A DNA stretch of 64,000 nt from Nematostella vectensis (GCF_932526225.1 NC_064047.1:3223501-3287500), one strand, 5' to 3'; positions 9,301 through 20,485 are shown, counted from the stretch's first letter. Notes: generated by a model not told the origin, from the sequence alone. Made by a program: numbers and translations.

Positions 9301-10516
9301 ATACATTTTTGTTTGAAAAATCCCTGATCAAAATAACAAAGAGGTAAAAAAGCTATTTGAAGAATCCAAGGTTGGGGAGGCCGAGTGGTTAAGGCGTTGG
9401 ATTAGAAATCCAATGGGATCTTCCCGCGCAGGCCCGAATCCTGCTCGCAACGATACATTTTTCGACATTTTGTTTGAAGAATCCCTGATCAAAATAAAAA
9501 AAGGAAGCTATTTGAAAAATCCAAGGTTGAGGTGGCCGAGTGGTTAAGGCGATGGACTTGAAATCCAATGGGATCTTACCGCACAGGTTCGAGCCCTGCC
9601 CGCAACGGTTCTTTTTTCTTAAAACATATTTCTAATACTTTATTGATCCAGTTGAAATTTCGATGCAGTTTTATTATTTAAAAAAAGTAGGGACGAACAT
9701 CCAAGGTTGCGGTGGCCGAGGAGTTAAGGCGTTGGACTAGAAATCTAATGGGATCTTCCCGCGCAGGTTCGAATCATGCCCACAACGATAAATTTTTCAA
9801 CATTTTGTTTGAACAATCCCTGAACAAAATAGCAAAGCGGAAATGAAGCTAATTCAAAAATCCAATGTTGCGGTGGCCGAGTGGTTAAGGCGTTGGACTA
9901 GAAATCCAATGGGATCTTCCCGCGCAGGTTCAAATCCTGCTCGCAACGATACATTTTTGTTTGAAAAATCCCTGATCAAAATAACAAAGAGGTAAAAAAG
10001 CTATTTGAAGAATCCAAGGTTGGGGAGGCCGAGTGGTTAAGGCGTTGGATTAGAAATGCAATGGGATCTTCCCGCGCAGGCCCGAATCCTGCCCGCAACG
10101 ATACATTTTTCGATATTTTGTTTGAAGAATCCCTGATCAAAATAAAAAAAAAAGAAGCTATTTTAAAAATCCAAGGTTGAGATGGCCGAGTGGTTAAGGC
10201 GATGGACTTGAAATCCAATGGGATCTTACCGCACAGGTTCGAACTTTGCCCGCAACGGTTCTTTTTTCTTAAAACATGTTTCTAATACTTTATTGATTCA
10301 GTTGAAATTTCGATGCAGTTTTATTATTTAAAAAAAGTAGGGACGAACATCCAAGGTTGCGGTGGCCGAGGAGTTAAGGCGTTGGACTAGAAATCTAATG
10401 GGATCTTCCCGCGCAGGTTCGAATCCTGCCCACAACGATAAATTTTTCAACATTTTGTTTGAACAATCCCTGAACAAAATAGCAAAGCGGAAATGAAGCT
10501 AATTCAAAAATCCAAT

Positions 10517-10598
10517 GTTGCGGTGGCCGAGTGGTTAAGGCGTTGGACTAGAAATCCAATGGGATCTTCCCGCGCAGGTTCGAATCCTGCTCGCAACG
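10517..10598 (+). tRNA. tRNA-Ser(AGA)
   Basis: Exact class A copy in the third E-B-A-C round; T5 stop at 10604-10608. The spacer has GAGCTAAA in place of GAGGTAAA, a marker shared by units that precede C-N pairs. Confidence 0.94.
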
Positions 10599-10990
10599 AT
10601 ACATTTTTGTTTGAAAAATCCCTGATCAAAATAACAAAGAGCTAAAAAAGCTATTTGAAGAATCCAAGGTTGGGGAGGCCGAGTGGTTAAGGCGTTGGAA
10701 TAGAAATCCAATGGGATCTTTCCGCGCAGGCCCGAATCCTGCCCGCAACGATAAATTTTTCGACATTTCGTTTGAAGAATCCTTGTTCAGAATAACAAAG
10801 AGGAAATAGAGCTCTTTTAAAAATCTAATGTTGCGGTGGCCGAGTGGTTAAACCGTTGGAATAGAAATCCAATGGGATCTTCCCGCGCAGGCTCGAATCC
10901 TGCCCGCAACGATAAAGTTTTCGACATTTTGTTTGAAGAATACCTGATCAAAATAAAAAAGAAGAAAAGAAGCTATTTCAAAAATCCAAG

Positions 10991-11072
10991 GTTGCGATGG
11001 CCGAGTGGTTAAGGCGTTGGACTTGAAATCCAATGGGATCTTCCCGCGCAGGTTCGAATCCTGCCCACAACG
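10991..11072 (+). tRNA. TGA unit with B-type 3' end
   Basis: Class D 5' half with GTTGCGATGG and anticodon TGA, then TTCGAATCC and CCACAAC, giving a C5-A68 mismatch. The B-type spacer follows. The parallel round at 13050 has the complete D unit. Confidence 0.65.
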
Positions 11073-11464
11073 ATAAATTTTTCAACATTTTGTTTGAACA
11101 ATCCCTGAACAAAATAGCAAAGCGGAAATGAAGCTAATTCAAAAATCCAATGTTGCGGTGGCCGAGTGGTTAAGGCGTTGGACTAGAAATCCAATGGGAT
11201 CTTCCCTCGCAGGTTCGAATCCTGCTCGCAACGATACATTTTTGTTTGAAAAATCCCTGATCAAAATAACAAAGAGCTAAAAAAGCTATTTGAAGAATCC
11301 AACGTTGGGGAGGCCGAGTGGTTAAGGCGTTGGAATAGAAATCCAATGGGATCTTCCCGCGCAGGCCCGAATCCTGCCCGCAACGATAAATTTTTCGACA
11401 TTTCGTTTGAAGAATCCTTGTTCAGAATAACAAAGAGGAAATAGAGCTCTTTTAAAAATCTAAT

Positions 11465-11546
11465 GTTGCGGTGGCCGAGTGGTTAAACCGTTGGAATAGA
11501 AATCCAATGGGATCTTCCCGCGCAGGCTCGAATCCTGCCCGCAACG
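11465..11546 (+). pseudogene. Class N tRNA-Ser(AGA)-like unit, broken D stem
   Basis: Representative of nine N units (10830, 11465, 12889, 36246, 39447, 41358, 43910, 47111, 51782). The acceptor stem is intact, but GTTAAACC destroys two D-stem pairs, position 32 is A and the T loop is CTCGAAT. N units share GTTAAACC with class H. They are always preceded by a spacer with CATTTCGTTTG and GAAATAGAGCTC, not found elsewhere, and mark the start of the higher-order rounds from 36246. Confidence 0.7.
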
Positions 11547-11625
11547 ATAAAGTTTTCGACATTTTGTTTGAAGAATCCCTGATCAAAATAAAAAAGAAGA
11601 AAAGAAGCGATTTGAAAAATCCAAG

Positions 11626-11707
11626 GTTGCGGTGGCCGAGTGGTTAAGGCGTTGGACTTGAAATCCAATGGGATCTTCCCGCGCAGGTTCGAACCCTGCC
11701 CGCAACG
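11626..11707 (+). tRNA. tRNA-Ser(TGA) with T7 terminator
   Basis: Exact class D body followed by the long spacer type; T7 stop at 11712-11718. A G unit (anticodon CAA) follows. Confidence 0.94.
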
Positions 11708-11806
11708 GTTCTTTTTTTCTGCAAACACATTTCAAATACTTTATTGATCCAGTTACAATTTCGATGCAGTTTTATTATTTAAAAAAAGTAGGGACAAACA
11801 TCCAAG

Positions 11807-11888
11807 GTTTCGGTGGCCGAGGAGTTAAGGCGTTATACTCAAAATCCCATGGGATCTACCCTCGCAGGATCGAATCCTGCCCGCAACG
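11807..11888 (+). pseudogene. Class G tRNA-Ser relative, anticodon CAA
   Basis: Representative of 16 units with anticodon loop CTCAAAA (anticodon CAA, a UUG leucine-codon match). The anticodon stem TTATA/TCCCA has only two pairs left, GTTTCGG breaks pair 4-69, the D loop is the GGAG type, and the B box reads GGATCGAATCC. Despite these defects the 16 copies are almost identical, because they ride in higher-order blocks. Copies from 37381 on alternate between GGCCGAGG and GGCCAAGG. Confidence 0.75.
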
Positions 11889-12110
11889 ATATATTTTTGT
11901 TTGAAAAATCCCTGATCAAAAACACAAAGAGGTAAAAATGCTATTTGAAAAACCCAAGGTTGGGGTGGCCGAGTGGTTAAGGCGTTGGACTAGAAATCCA
12001 ATGGGATCTTCCCGCGCAGATTAGAGTCCTGCCCGCAACGATATATTTTTGTTTAAAAAATCCCTGTCCAAAATAACAAAGAGGTAAATATGCTATTTGA
12101 AAAATCCAAG

Positions 12111-12192
12111 GTTGCGGTGGCCGAGTGGTTAAGGCGTTGGACTAGAAATCCAATGGGATCTTCCCGCGCAGGTTCGAATCCTGCTCGCAACG
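12111..12192 (+). tRNA. tRNA-Ser(AGA)
   Basis: Exact class A copy after F11959; T5 stop at 12198-12202. Confidence 0.94.
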
Positions 12193-12575
12193 ATACATTT
12201 TTGTTTGAAAAATCCCTGATCAAAATAACAAAGAGGTAAAAAAGCTATTTGAAAAATCCAAGGTTGCGGTGGCCGAGTGGTGAAGGCGTTGGACTAGAAA
12301 TCCAATGGGATCTTCCCGCGCAGGTTCGAATCCTGCTAGCAACGATACATTTTTGTTTGAAAAATCCCTGATCAAAAAAACAAAAAGGTAAAAAAGCTAT
12401 TTGAAAAATCCAAGGTTGCGGTGGCCGAGTGGTTAAGGCGTTGGACTAGAAATCTAATGGGATCTTCCCGCGCAGGTTCGAATCCTGCCCACAACGATAA
12501 ATTTTTCAACATTTTGTTTGAACAATCCCTGAACAAAATAGCAAAGCGGAAATGAAGCTAATTCAAAAATCCAAT

Positions 12576-12657
12576 GTTGCGGTGGCCGAGTGGTTAAGGC
12601 GTTGGACTAGAAATCCAATGGGATCTTCCCGCGCAGGTTCGAATCCTGCTCGCAACG
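12576..12657 (+). tRNA. tRNA-Ser(AGA)
   Basis: Exact class A copy between B12415 and C12728; T5 stop at 12663-12667. Confidence 0.94.
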
Positions 12658-13210
12658 ATACATTTTTGTTTGAAAAATCCCTGATCAAAATAACAAAGAG
12701 CTAAAAAAGCTATTTGAAGAATCCAAGGTTGGGGAGGCCGAGTGGTTAAGGCGTTGGAATAGAAATCCAATGGGATCTTCCCGCGCAGGCCCGAATCCTG
12801 CCTGCAACGATAAATTTTTCGACATTTCGTTTGAAGAATCCTTGTTCAGAATAACAAAGAGGAAATAGAGCTCTTTTAAAAATCTAATGTTGCGGTGGCC
12901 GAGTGGTTAAACCGTTGGAATAGAAATCCAATGGGATCTTCTCGCGCAGGCTCGAATCCTGCCCGCAACGATAAAGTTTTCGACATTTTGTTTGAAGAAT
13001 ACCTGATCAAAATAAAAAAGAAGAAAAGAAGCTATTTCAAAAATCCAAGGTTGCGATGGCCGAGTGGTTAAGGCGTTGGACTTGAAATCCAATGGGATCT
13101 TCCCGCGCAGGTTCGAACCCTGCCCGCAACGATACATTTTTCGACATTTTGTTTGAAGAATCCTTGATCAAAATAAAAAAGAAGAAAAGAAGCGATTTGA
13201 AAAATCCAAG

Positions 13211-13292
13211 GTTGCGGTGGCCGAGTGGTTAAGGCGTTGGACTTGAAATCCAATGGGATCTTCCCGCGCAGGTTCGAACCCTGCCCGCAACG
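13211..13292 (+). tRNA. tRNA-Ser(TGA) with T7 terminator
   Basis: Exact class D body, second of two consecutive D units; T7 stop at 13297-13303. Confidence 0.94.
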
Positions 13293-13695
13293 GTTCTTTT
13301 TTTCTGCAAACACATTTCAAATACTTTATTGATCCAGTTACAATTTCGATGCAGTTTTATTATTTAAAAAAAGTAGGGACAAACATCCAAGGTTTCGGTG
13401 GCCGAGGAGTTAAGGCGTTATACTCAAAATCCCATGGGATCTACCCTCGCAGGATCGAATCCTGCCCGCAACGATATATTTTTGTTTGAAAAATCCCTGA
13501 TCAAAAACACAAAGAGGTGAAATCGCTATTTGAAAAGTCCAAGGTTGGGGTGGCCGAGTGGTTAAGACGTTGGACTAAAAATGCAATGCGATCTTTCCGC
13601 GCAGATTAGAGTCCTGCCCGCAACGATATATTTTTGTTTAAAAAATCCCTGTCCAAAATAACAAAGAGGTAAATATGCTATTTGAAAAATCCAAG

Positions 13696-13777
13696 GTTGC
13701 GGTGGCCGAGTGGTTAAGGCGTTGGACTAGAAATCCAATGGGATCTTCCCGCGCAGGTTCGAATCCTGCTCGCAACG
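13696..13777 (+). tRNA. tRNA-Ser(AGA)
   Basis: Exact class A copy after F13544; T5 stop at 13783-13787. Confidence 0.94.
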
Positions 13778-14312
13778 ATACATTTTTGTTTGAAAAATCC
13801 CTGATCAAAATAACAAAGAGGTAAAAAAGCTATTTGAAAAATCCAAGGTTGCGGTGGCCGAGTGGTGAAGGCGTTGGACTAGAAATCCAATGGGCTCTTC
13901 CCGCGCAGGTTCGAATCCTGCTAGCAAAGATACATTTTTGTTTGAAAAATCCCTGATCAAAATAACAAAGAGGTAAAAAAGCTATTTGAAAAATCCAAGG
14001 CTGCGGTGGCCGAGTGGTTAAGGCGTTGGACTAGAAATCCAATGGGATCTTCCCGCGCAGGCCCGAATCCTGCTCGCAACGATACATTTTTGTTTGAAAA
14101 ATCCCTGATCAAAATAACAAAGAGCTAAAAAAGCTATTTGAAGAATCCAAGGTTGGGGAGGCCGAGTGGTTAAGGCGTTGGAATAGAAATCCAATGGGAT
14201 CTTCCCGCGCAGGCCCGAATCCTGCCCGCAACGATAAATTTTTCGACATTTCGTTTGAAGAATCCTTGTTCAGAATAACAAAAAGGAAATAGAGCTCTTT
14301 TAAAAATCTAAT

Positions 14313-14385
14313 GTTGAGTGGTTAAGGCGATGGACTTGAAATCCAATGGGATCTTACCGCACAGGTTCGAACCCTGCCCGCAACG
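14313..14385 (+). pseudogene. Class E unit with 9-nt 5' deletion (73 nt)
   Basis: Reads GTTGAGTGGTTAAGG: compared with class E, nine bases covering the end of the acceptor stem and start of the D stem (half of the A box) are gone. The 3' part is normal class E with the T6 stop. Confidence 0.85.
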
Positions 14386-14953
14386 GTTCTTTTTTCTTTA
14401 AACATATTTCTAATACTTTATTGATCCAGTTGAAATTTCGATGCAGTTTTATTATTTAAAAAAAGTAGGGACGAACATCCAAGGTTGCGGTGGCCGAGGA
14501 GTTAAGGCGTTGGACTAGAAATCCAATGGGATCTTCCCGCGCAGGTTCGAATCCTGCTAGCAACGATACATTTTTGTTTGAAAAATCCCTGATCAAAATA
14601 ACAAAGAGGTAAAAAAGCTATTTGAAAAATCCAAGGTTGGGGAGGACGAGTAGTTAAGGCGTTGGAATAGAAATCCAATGGGATCTTCCCGCGCAGGCTC
14701 GAATCCTGCCCGCAACGATAAAGTTTTCGACATTTTCTTTGAAGAATGCCTGATCAAAATAAAAAAGAAAAAAAGCTATTTCAAAAATCCAAGGTTGCGG
14801 TGGAAGAGTGGTTAAGGCTTTGGACTTGAAATCCAATGGGGTATTCCCGCGCAGGTTCGAACCCTGCCCGCAACGATACATTTTTCGACATTTTGTTTTA
14901 AGAATCCCTGATTAAAAAAAAAAAAAGAAAAGAAGCTCTTTGAACAATCCAAG

Positions 14954-15034
14954 GTTGCGGTGGCCGAGTGGTTAAGGCGTTGGATTGAAATCCAATGGGA
15001 TCTTTCCGCGCAGGTTCGAACCCTGCCCGCAACG
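14954..15034 (+). pseudogene. Class D unit with 6-nt anticodon loop (81 nt)
   Basis: Reads TTGGATTGAAATCCAA: one base is lost, leaving a six-base loop between intact stem halves. The rest is class D. Its sister copy at 16418 has a complete loop, so the loss is recent. Confidence 0.8.
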
Positions 15035-15112
15035 ATACATTTTTCGACATTTTGTTTTAAGAATCCCTGATCAAAATAAAAAAAAGAAAAGAAGCTCTTT
15101 GAACAATCCAAG

Positions 15113-15194
15113 GTTGCGGTGGCCGAGTGGTTAAGGCGTTGGACTTGAAATCCAATGGGATCTTCCCGCGCAGGTTCGAACCCTGCCCGCAACG
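15113..15194 (+). tRNA. tRNA-Ser(TGA)
   Basis: Exact class D copy in the first TGA run; T5 stop at 15200-15204. Confidence 0.94.
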
Positions 15195-15450
15195 ATACAT
15201 TTTTCGACATTTTGTTTTAAGAATCCCTGATCAAAATAAAAAAGAAAAGAAGCTATTTCAAAAATCCAAGGTTGCGGTGGCCGAGTGGTTAAGGCGATGG
15301 ACTTGAAATCCAATGGGATCTTACCGCGCAGGTTCGAACCCTGCACGCAACGGTTCTTTTTTCTTCAAACAAATTTCTAACACTTTATTGACCCAGTTTC
15401 AGTTTCGATGCAGTTTTACCATTTAAAAAAAGTAGGGACGAACATCCAAG

Positions 15451-15532
15451 GTTGCCGTGGCCGAGTGGTTAAAGCGTTGGACTAGAAATCCAATGGGATC
15501 TTCCCGCGCAGGTTCGAATCCTGCCCACAACG
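15451..15532 (+). pseudogene. Class J tRNA-Ser(AGA)-like unit, GTTGCCG start
   Basis: Representative of six J units (15451, 17076, 18221, 22747, 25491, 50158). GTTGCCG against CCACAAC leaves pairs 5-68 and 6-67 unpaired, and TTAAAGCG breaks one D-stem pair. The anticodon arm (AGA) and B box are intact. It follows the long spacer that has TTTTACCATTT instead of TTTTATTATTT. Confidence 0.65.
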
Positions 15533-15611
15533 ATACATTTTTCAACATTTTGTTTGAACAATCCCTGAACAAAATAGCAAAGCGGAAATGAAGCTAATTC
15601 AAAAATCCAAT

Positions 15612-15693
15612 GTTGCGGTGGCCGAGTGGTTAAACCGTTGGACTCCAAATCTAATGGGATCTTCCCATTCAGGTTCGAATCCTGCCCGCAACG
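15612..15693 (+). tRNA. Class H tRNA-Ser body with anticodon CCA
   Basis: Serine-type 82-nt body with loop CTCCAAA, so the anticodon (15645-15647) is CCA, the match for UGG tryptophan. The acceptor stem GTTGCGG/CCGCAAC, A box TGGCCGAGTGG, B box GGTTCGAATCC, G73 and T5 stop are all intact. Defects: GTTAAACC breaks two of three D-stem pairs, and ATTCAGG leaves one T-stem mismatch. If stable it would be charged with serine, since SerRS reads the variable arm and G73 rather than the anticodon. Confidence 0.6.
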
Positions 15694-16577
15694 ATACATT
15701 TTTCGACATTTTGTTTGAAGAATCCCTGATCAAAATAAAAAAAAAGAAGCTATTTGAAAAATCCAAGGTTGAGGTGGCCGAGTGGTTAAGGCGATGGACT
15801 TGAAATCCAATGGGATCTTACCGCACAGGTTCGAACCCTGCCCGCAACGGTTCTTTTTTCTTTAAACATATTTCTAATACTTTATTGATCCAGTTGAAAT
15901 TTCGATGCAGTTTTATTATTTAAAAAAAGTAGGGACGAACATCCAAGGTTGCGGTGGCCGAGGAGTTAAGGCGTTGGACTAGAAATCCAATGGGATCTTC
16001 CCGCGCAGGTTCGAATCCTGCTAGCAACGATACATTTTTGTTTGAAAAATCCCTGATCAAAATAACAAAGAGGTAAAAAAGCTATTTGAAAAATCCAAGG
16101 TTGGGGAGGACGAGTAGTTAAGGCGTTGGAATAGAAATCCAATGGGATCTTCCCGCGCAGGCTCGAATCCTGCCCGCAACGATAAAGTTTTCGACATTTT
16201 CTTTGAAGAATGCCTGATCAAAATAAAAAAGAAAAAAAGCTATTTCAAAAATCCAAGGTTGCGGTGGAAGAGTGGTTAAGGCTTTGGACTTGAAATCCAA
16301 TGGGGTATTCCCGCGCAGGTTCGAACCCTGCCCGCAACGATACATTTTTCGACATTTTGTTTTAAGAATCCCTGATTAAAAAAAAAAAAAGAAAAGAAGC
16401 TCTTTGAACAATCCAAGGTTGCGGTGGCCGAGTGGTTAAGGCGTTGGACTTGAAATCCAACGGGATCTTCCCGCGCAGGTTCGAACCCTGCCCGCAACGA
16501 TACATTTTTCGACATTTTGTTTTAAGAATCCCTGATCAAAATAAAAAAAAGAAAAGAAGCTCTTTCAACAATCCAAG

Positions 16578-16659
16578 GTTGCGGTGGCCGAGTGGTTAAG
16601 GCGTTGGACTTGAAATCCAATGGGATCTTCCCGCGCAGGTTCGAACCCTGCCCGCAACG
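16578..16659 (+). tRNA. tRNA-Ser(TGA)
   Basis: Exact class D copy, third of four consecutive D units; T5 stop at 16665-16669. Confidence 0.94.
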
Positions 16660-16737
16660 ATACATTTTTCGACATTTTGTTTTAAGAATCCCTGATCAAA
16701 ATAAAAAAAAGAAAAGAAGCTCTTTGAACAATCCAAG

Positions 16738-16819
16738 GTTGCGGTGGCCGAGTGGTTAAGGCGTTGGACTTGAAATCCAATGGGATCTTCCCGCGCAGGT
16801 TCGAACCCTGCCCGCAACG
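16738..16819 (+). tRNA. tRNA-Ser(TGA)
   Basis: Exact class D copy, fourth of four consecutive D units, exactly 160 bp after the previous one; T5 stop at 16825-16829. Confidence 0.94.
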
Positions 16820-17236
16820 ATACATTTTTCGACATTTTGTTTTAAGAATCCCTGATCAAAATAAAAAAGAAAAGAAGCTATTTCAAAAATCCAAGGTTGC
16901 GGTGGCCGAGTGGTTAAGGCGATGGACTTGAAATCCAATGGGATCTTACCGCGCAGGTTCGAACCCTGCACGCAACGGTTCTTTTTTCTTCAAACAAATT
17001 TCTAACACTTTATTGACCCAGTTTCAGTTTCGATGCAGTTTTACCATTTAAAAAAAGTAGGGACGAACATCCAAGGTTGCCGTGGCCGAGTGGTTAAAGC
17101 GTTGGACTAGAAATCCAATGGGATCTTCCCGCGCAGGTTCGAATCCTGCCCACAACGATACATTTTTCAACATTTTGTTTGAACAATCCCTGAACAAAAT
17201 AGCAAAGCGGAAATGAAGCTAATTCAAAAATCCAAT

Positions 17237-17318
17237 GTTGCGGTGGCCGAGTGGTTAAACCGTTGGACTCCAAATCTAATGGGATCTTCCCATTCAGGTT
17301 CGAATCCTGCCCGCAACG
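17237..17318 (+). tRNA. Class H, anticodon CCA
   Basis: Same sequence as 15612, in the second round of the block; the anticodon is at 17270-17272 and T5 follows. Confidence 0.6.
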
Positions 17319-17882
17319 ATACATTTTTCGACATTTTGTTTAAAGAATCCCTGATCAAAATAAAAAAAAAGAAGCTATTTGAAAAATCCAAGGTTGAGGT
17401 GGCCGAGTGGTTAAGGCGATGGACTTGAAATCCAATGGGATCTTACCGCACAGGTTCGAACACTGCCCGCAACGTTTTTTTTTTCTTAAAACATATTTCT
17501 AATACTTTATTGATCCAGTTGAAATTTCGATGCAGTTTTATTATTTAAAAAAAGTAGGGACGAACATCCAAGGTTGCGGTGGCCGAGGAGTTAAGGCGTT
17601 GGACTAGAAATCCAATGGGATCTTCCCGCGCAGGTTCGAATCCTGCTAGCAACGATATATTTTTGTTTGAAAAATCCCTGATCAAAATAACAAAGAGGTA
17701 AAAAAGCTTTTTGAAAAATCCAAGGTTGGGAAGGACGAGTAGTTAAGGCGTTGGAATAGAAATCCAATGGGATCTTCCCGCGCAGGCTCGAATCCTGCCC
17801 GCAACGATAAAGTTTTCGACATTTTGTTTTAAGAATCCCTGATCAAAATAAAAAAGAAAAAAAGATATTTCAAAAATCCAAG

Positions 17883-17964
17883 GTTGCGGTGGCCGAGTGG
17901 TTAAGGCGTTGGACTTGAAATCCAATGGGATCTTCCCGCGCAGGTTCGAACCCTGCCCGCAACG
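17883..17964 (+). tRNA. tRNA-Ser(TGA)
   Basis: Exact class D copy, the only one in the third round of this block; T5 stop at 17970-17974. Confidence 0.94.
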
Positions 17965-18381
17965 ATACATTTTTCGACATTTTGTTTGAAGAATCCCTGA
18001 TCAAAATAAAAAAGAAAAAAAGCTATTTCAAAAATCCAAGGTTGCGGTGGCCGAGTGGTTAAGGCGATGGACTTGAAATCCAATGGGATCTTACCGCGCA
18101 GGTTCGAACCCTGCACGCAACGGTTCTTTTTTCTTCAAACAAATTTCTAACACTTTATTGACCCAGTTTCAATTTCGATGCAGTTTTACCATTTAAAAAA
18201 AGTAGGGACGAACATCCAAGGTTGCCGTGGCCGAGTGGTTAAAGCGTTGGACTAGAAATCCAATGGGATCTTCCCGCGCAGGTTCGAATCCTGCCCACAA
18301 CGATACATTTTTCAACATTTTGTTTGAACAATCCCTGAACAAAATAGCAAAGCGGAAATGAAGCTAATTCAAAAATCCAAT

Positions 18382-18463
18382 GTTGCGGTGGCCGAGTGGT
18401 TAAACCGTTGGACTCCAAATCTAATGGGATCTTCCCATTCAGGTTCGAATCCTGCCCGCAACG
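18382..18463 (+). tRNA. Class H, anticodon CCA
   Basis: Third round copy; the anticodon is at 18415-18417. It is followed by a K unit instead of E. Confidence 0.6.
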
Positions 18464-18542
18464 ATACATTTTTCGGCATTTTCTTTGAAGAATACTTAAT
18501 CAAAATAAAAAAGAAGAAAAAAAAGCTATTCAAAAATCCAAG

Positions 18543-18624
18543 GTTGCGGTGGCCGAGTGGTTAAGGCGTTAGACTTGAAATCCAATGGGGTCTTCCCGCG
18601 CAGGTTGGTACCCTGCCCGCAACG
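18543..18624 (+). pseudogene. Class K tRNA-Ser(TGA) relative with altered T loop
   Basis: TGA anticodon, stem TTAGA/TCCAA with one mismatch, variable arm GGGGTC. This copy has T loop TTGGTAC; the other three K units (23068, 25812, 50479) have TTCGTAC, the same T loop as class I. It is the likely source of the TTA-anticodon units. Confidence 0.65.
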
Positions 18625-20485
18625 GTTCTTTTTTCTTCAAACACATTTCTAATACTTTATTGATTCATTTTCAATTTCGATGCAGTTTTATTATTTAAAA
18701 AAGGTAGGGACGAACATCCAAGGTTGGGGAGGCCGAGTGGTTAAGTCGTTGGAATAGAAATCCAATGGGATCTTCCCGCGCAGGCCCGAATCCTGCTCGC
18801 AACGATATATTTTTGTTTGTAAAATCCCTGATCAAAAAAACAAAGAGGTAAAAATGCTATTTGAAAAGTCCAAGGTTGCGGTGGCCGAGTGGTTAAAGCG
18901 TTGGACTAAAAATGCAATGCGATCTTTCCGCGCAGATTAGAGTCCTGCCCGCAACGATATATTTTTGTTTAAAAAATCCCTGATCAAAATTACAAAGAGG
19001 TAAAAATGCTATTTAAAAAATCCAAGGTTGCGGTGGCCGAGTGGTTAAGGCGTTGGACTAGAAATCCAATAAGATCTTCCCGCGCAGGTTCGAATCCTGC
19101 TCGCAACGATACATTTTTGTTTGAAAAATCCCTGATCAAAATAACAAAACGGTAAAAAGGCTATTTGAAAAATCCACGGTTGGGGAGGCCGAGTAGTTAA
19201 GGCGTTGGAATAGAAATCCAATGGGATCTTCGCGCGCAGGCTCGAATCCTGCCCGCAACGATAAAGTTTTCGACATTTTGTTTGAAGAATGCCTGATCAA
19301 AATAAAAAAGAAGAAAAGAAGCTATTTCAAAAATCCAAGGTTGCGGTGTCCGAGTGGTTAAGGCGTTGGACTTGAAATCCAATGGGATCTTCCCGCGAAG
19401 GTTCGAACCCTGCCCGTAACGATACATTTTTCGACATTTTGTTTGAAGAATCCCTGATCAAAATAAAAAAAAATAAGCTATTTGAAAAATCCAAGGTTGA
19501 GGTGGCCGAGTGGTTAAGGCGGTGGACTTGAAATCCAATGGGATCTTACCGCACAGGTTCGAACCCTGCCCGCAACGGTTCTTTTTTCTTAAAACATATT
19601 TCTAATACTTTATTGATCCAGTTGAAATTTCGATGCAGTTTTATTATTTAAAAAAAGTAGGGACGAACATCCAAGGTTGCGGTGGCCGAGGAGTTAAGGC
19701 GTTGGACTAGAAATCTAATGGGATCTTCCCGCGCAGGTTCGAATCCTGCCCACAACGATAAATTTTTCAACATTTTGTTTGAACAATCCCTGAACAAAAT
19801 AGCAAAGCGGAAATGAAGCTAATTCAAAAATCCAATGTTGCGGTGGCCGAGTGGTTAAGGCGTTGGACTAGAAATCCAATGGGATCTTCCCGCGCAGGTT
19901 CAAATCCTGCTCGCAACGATACATTTTTGTTTGAAAAATCCCTGATCAAAATAACAAAGAGCTAAAAAAGCTATTTGAAGAATCCAAGGTTGGGGAGGCC
20001 GAGTGGTTAAGGCGTTGGATTAGAAATCCAATGGGATCTTCCCGCGCAGGCCCGAATCCTGCCCGCAACGATAAATTGTTCGACATTTTGTTTAAAGAAT
20101 CCCTGATCAAAATAAAAAAAAAGAAGCTATTTTAAAAATCCAAGGTTGAGGTGGCCGAGTGGTTAAGGCGATGGACTTGAAATCCAATGGGATCTTACCG
20201 CACAGGTTCGAACCCTGCCCGCAACGGTTCTTTTTTCTTAAAACATATTTCTAATACTTTATTGATTCAGTTGAAATTTCGATGCAGTTTTATTATTTAA
20301 AAAAAGTAGGGACGAACATCCAAGGTTGCGGTGGCCGAGGAGTTAAGGCGTTGGACTAGAAATCTAATGGGATCTTCCCGCGCAGGTTCGAATCCTGCCC
20401 ACAACGATAAATTTTTCAACATTTTGTTTGAACAATCCCTGAACAAAATAGCAAAGCGGAAATGAAGCTAATTCAAAAATCCAAT

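Larger units (their letters stand above)
6382..10829 (+). repeat. Array map 3: 28 units, with a four-unit E-B-A-C repeat
   Basis: Unit starts: F6382, A6534, C6686, M6838, X6990 (9-nt deletion), B7133, D7294, E7451, B7631, A7792, C7944, B8105, A8266, C8418, F8570, X8722 (AGA/TGA chimaera), E8878, B9058, A9219, C9371, E9526, B9706, A9867, C10019, E10176, B10356, A10517, C10669. The last twelve units are three consecutive rounds of E-B-A-C at about 648-650 bp, the simplest higher-order repeat in the window. Confidence 0.9.
10830..14483 (+). repeat. Array map 4: 23 units
   Basis: Unit starts: N10830, X10991 (TGA body with B-type 3' end), A11152, C11304, N11465, D11626, G11807, F11959 (AGA anticodon with F-type T arm), A12111, A12263, B12415, A12576, C12728, N12889, D13050, D13211, G13392, F13544, A13696, A13848, M14000, C14152, X14313 (5' deletion). 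The motif A-C-N-D occurs three times with different insertions. Confidence 0.9.
14484..18722 (+). repeat. Array map 5: 26 units, block with TGA-unit run repeated three times
   Basis: Unit starts: A14484, C14636, D14794, D14954, D15113, d15271, J15451, H15612, E15768; A15948, C16100, D16258, D16418, D16578, D16738, d16896, J17076, H17237, E17393; A17573, C17725, D17883, d18041, J18221, H18382, K18543. The three rounds differ in the number of consecutive D units (3, 4, 1), so their periods are 1,464 and 1,625 bp followed by a shorter round. The same block reappears at 49190 and 54173. Confidence 0.92.

Noticed and set aside
11807-11888. Class G as a genuine tRNA-Leu(CAA)
   Set aside because: Only the anticodon fits leucine. 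The body is serine-type with G73, the anticodon stem is mostly unpaired, and tRNA-Leu(CAA) in eukaryotes usually has an intron, absent here.
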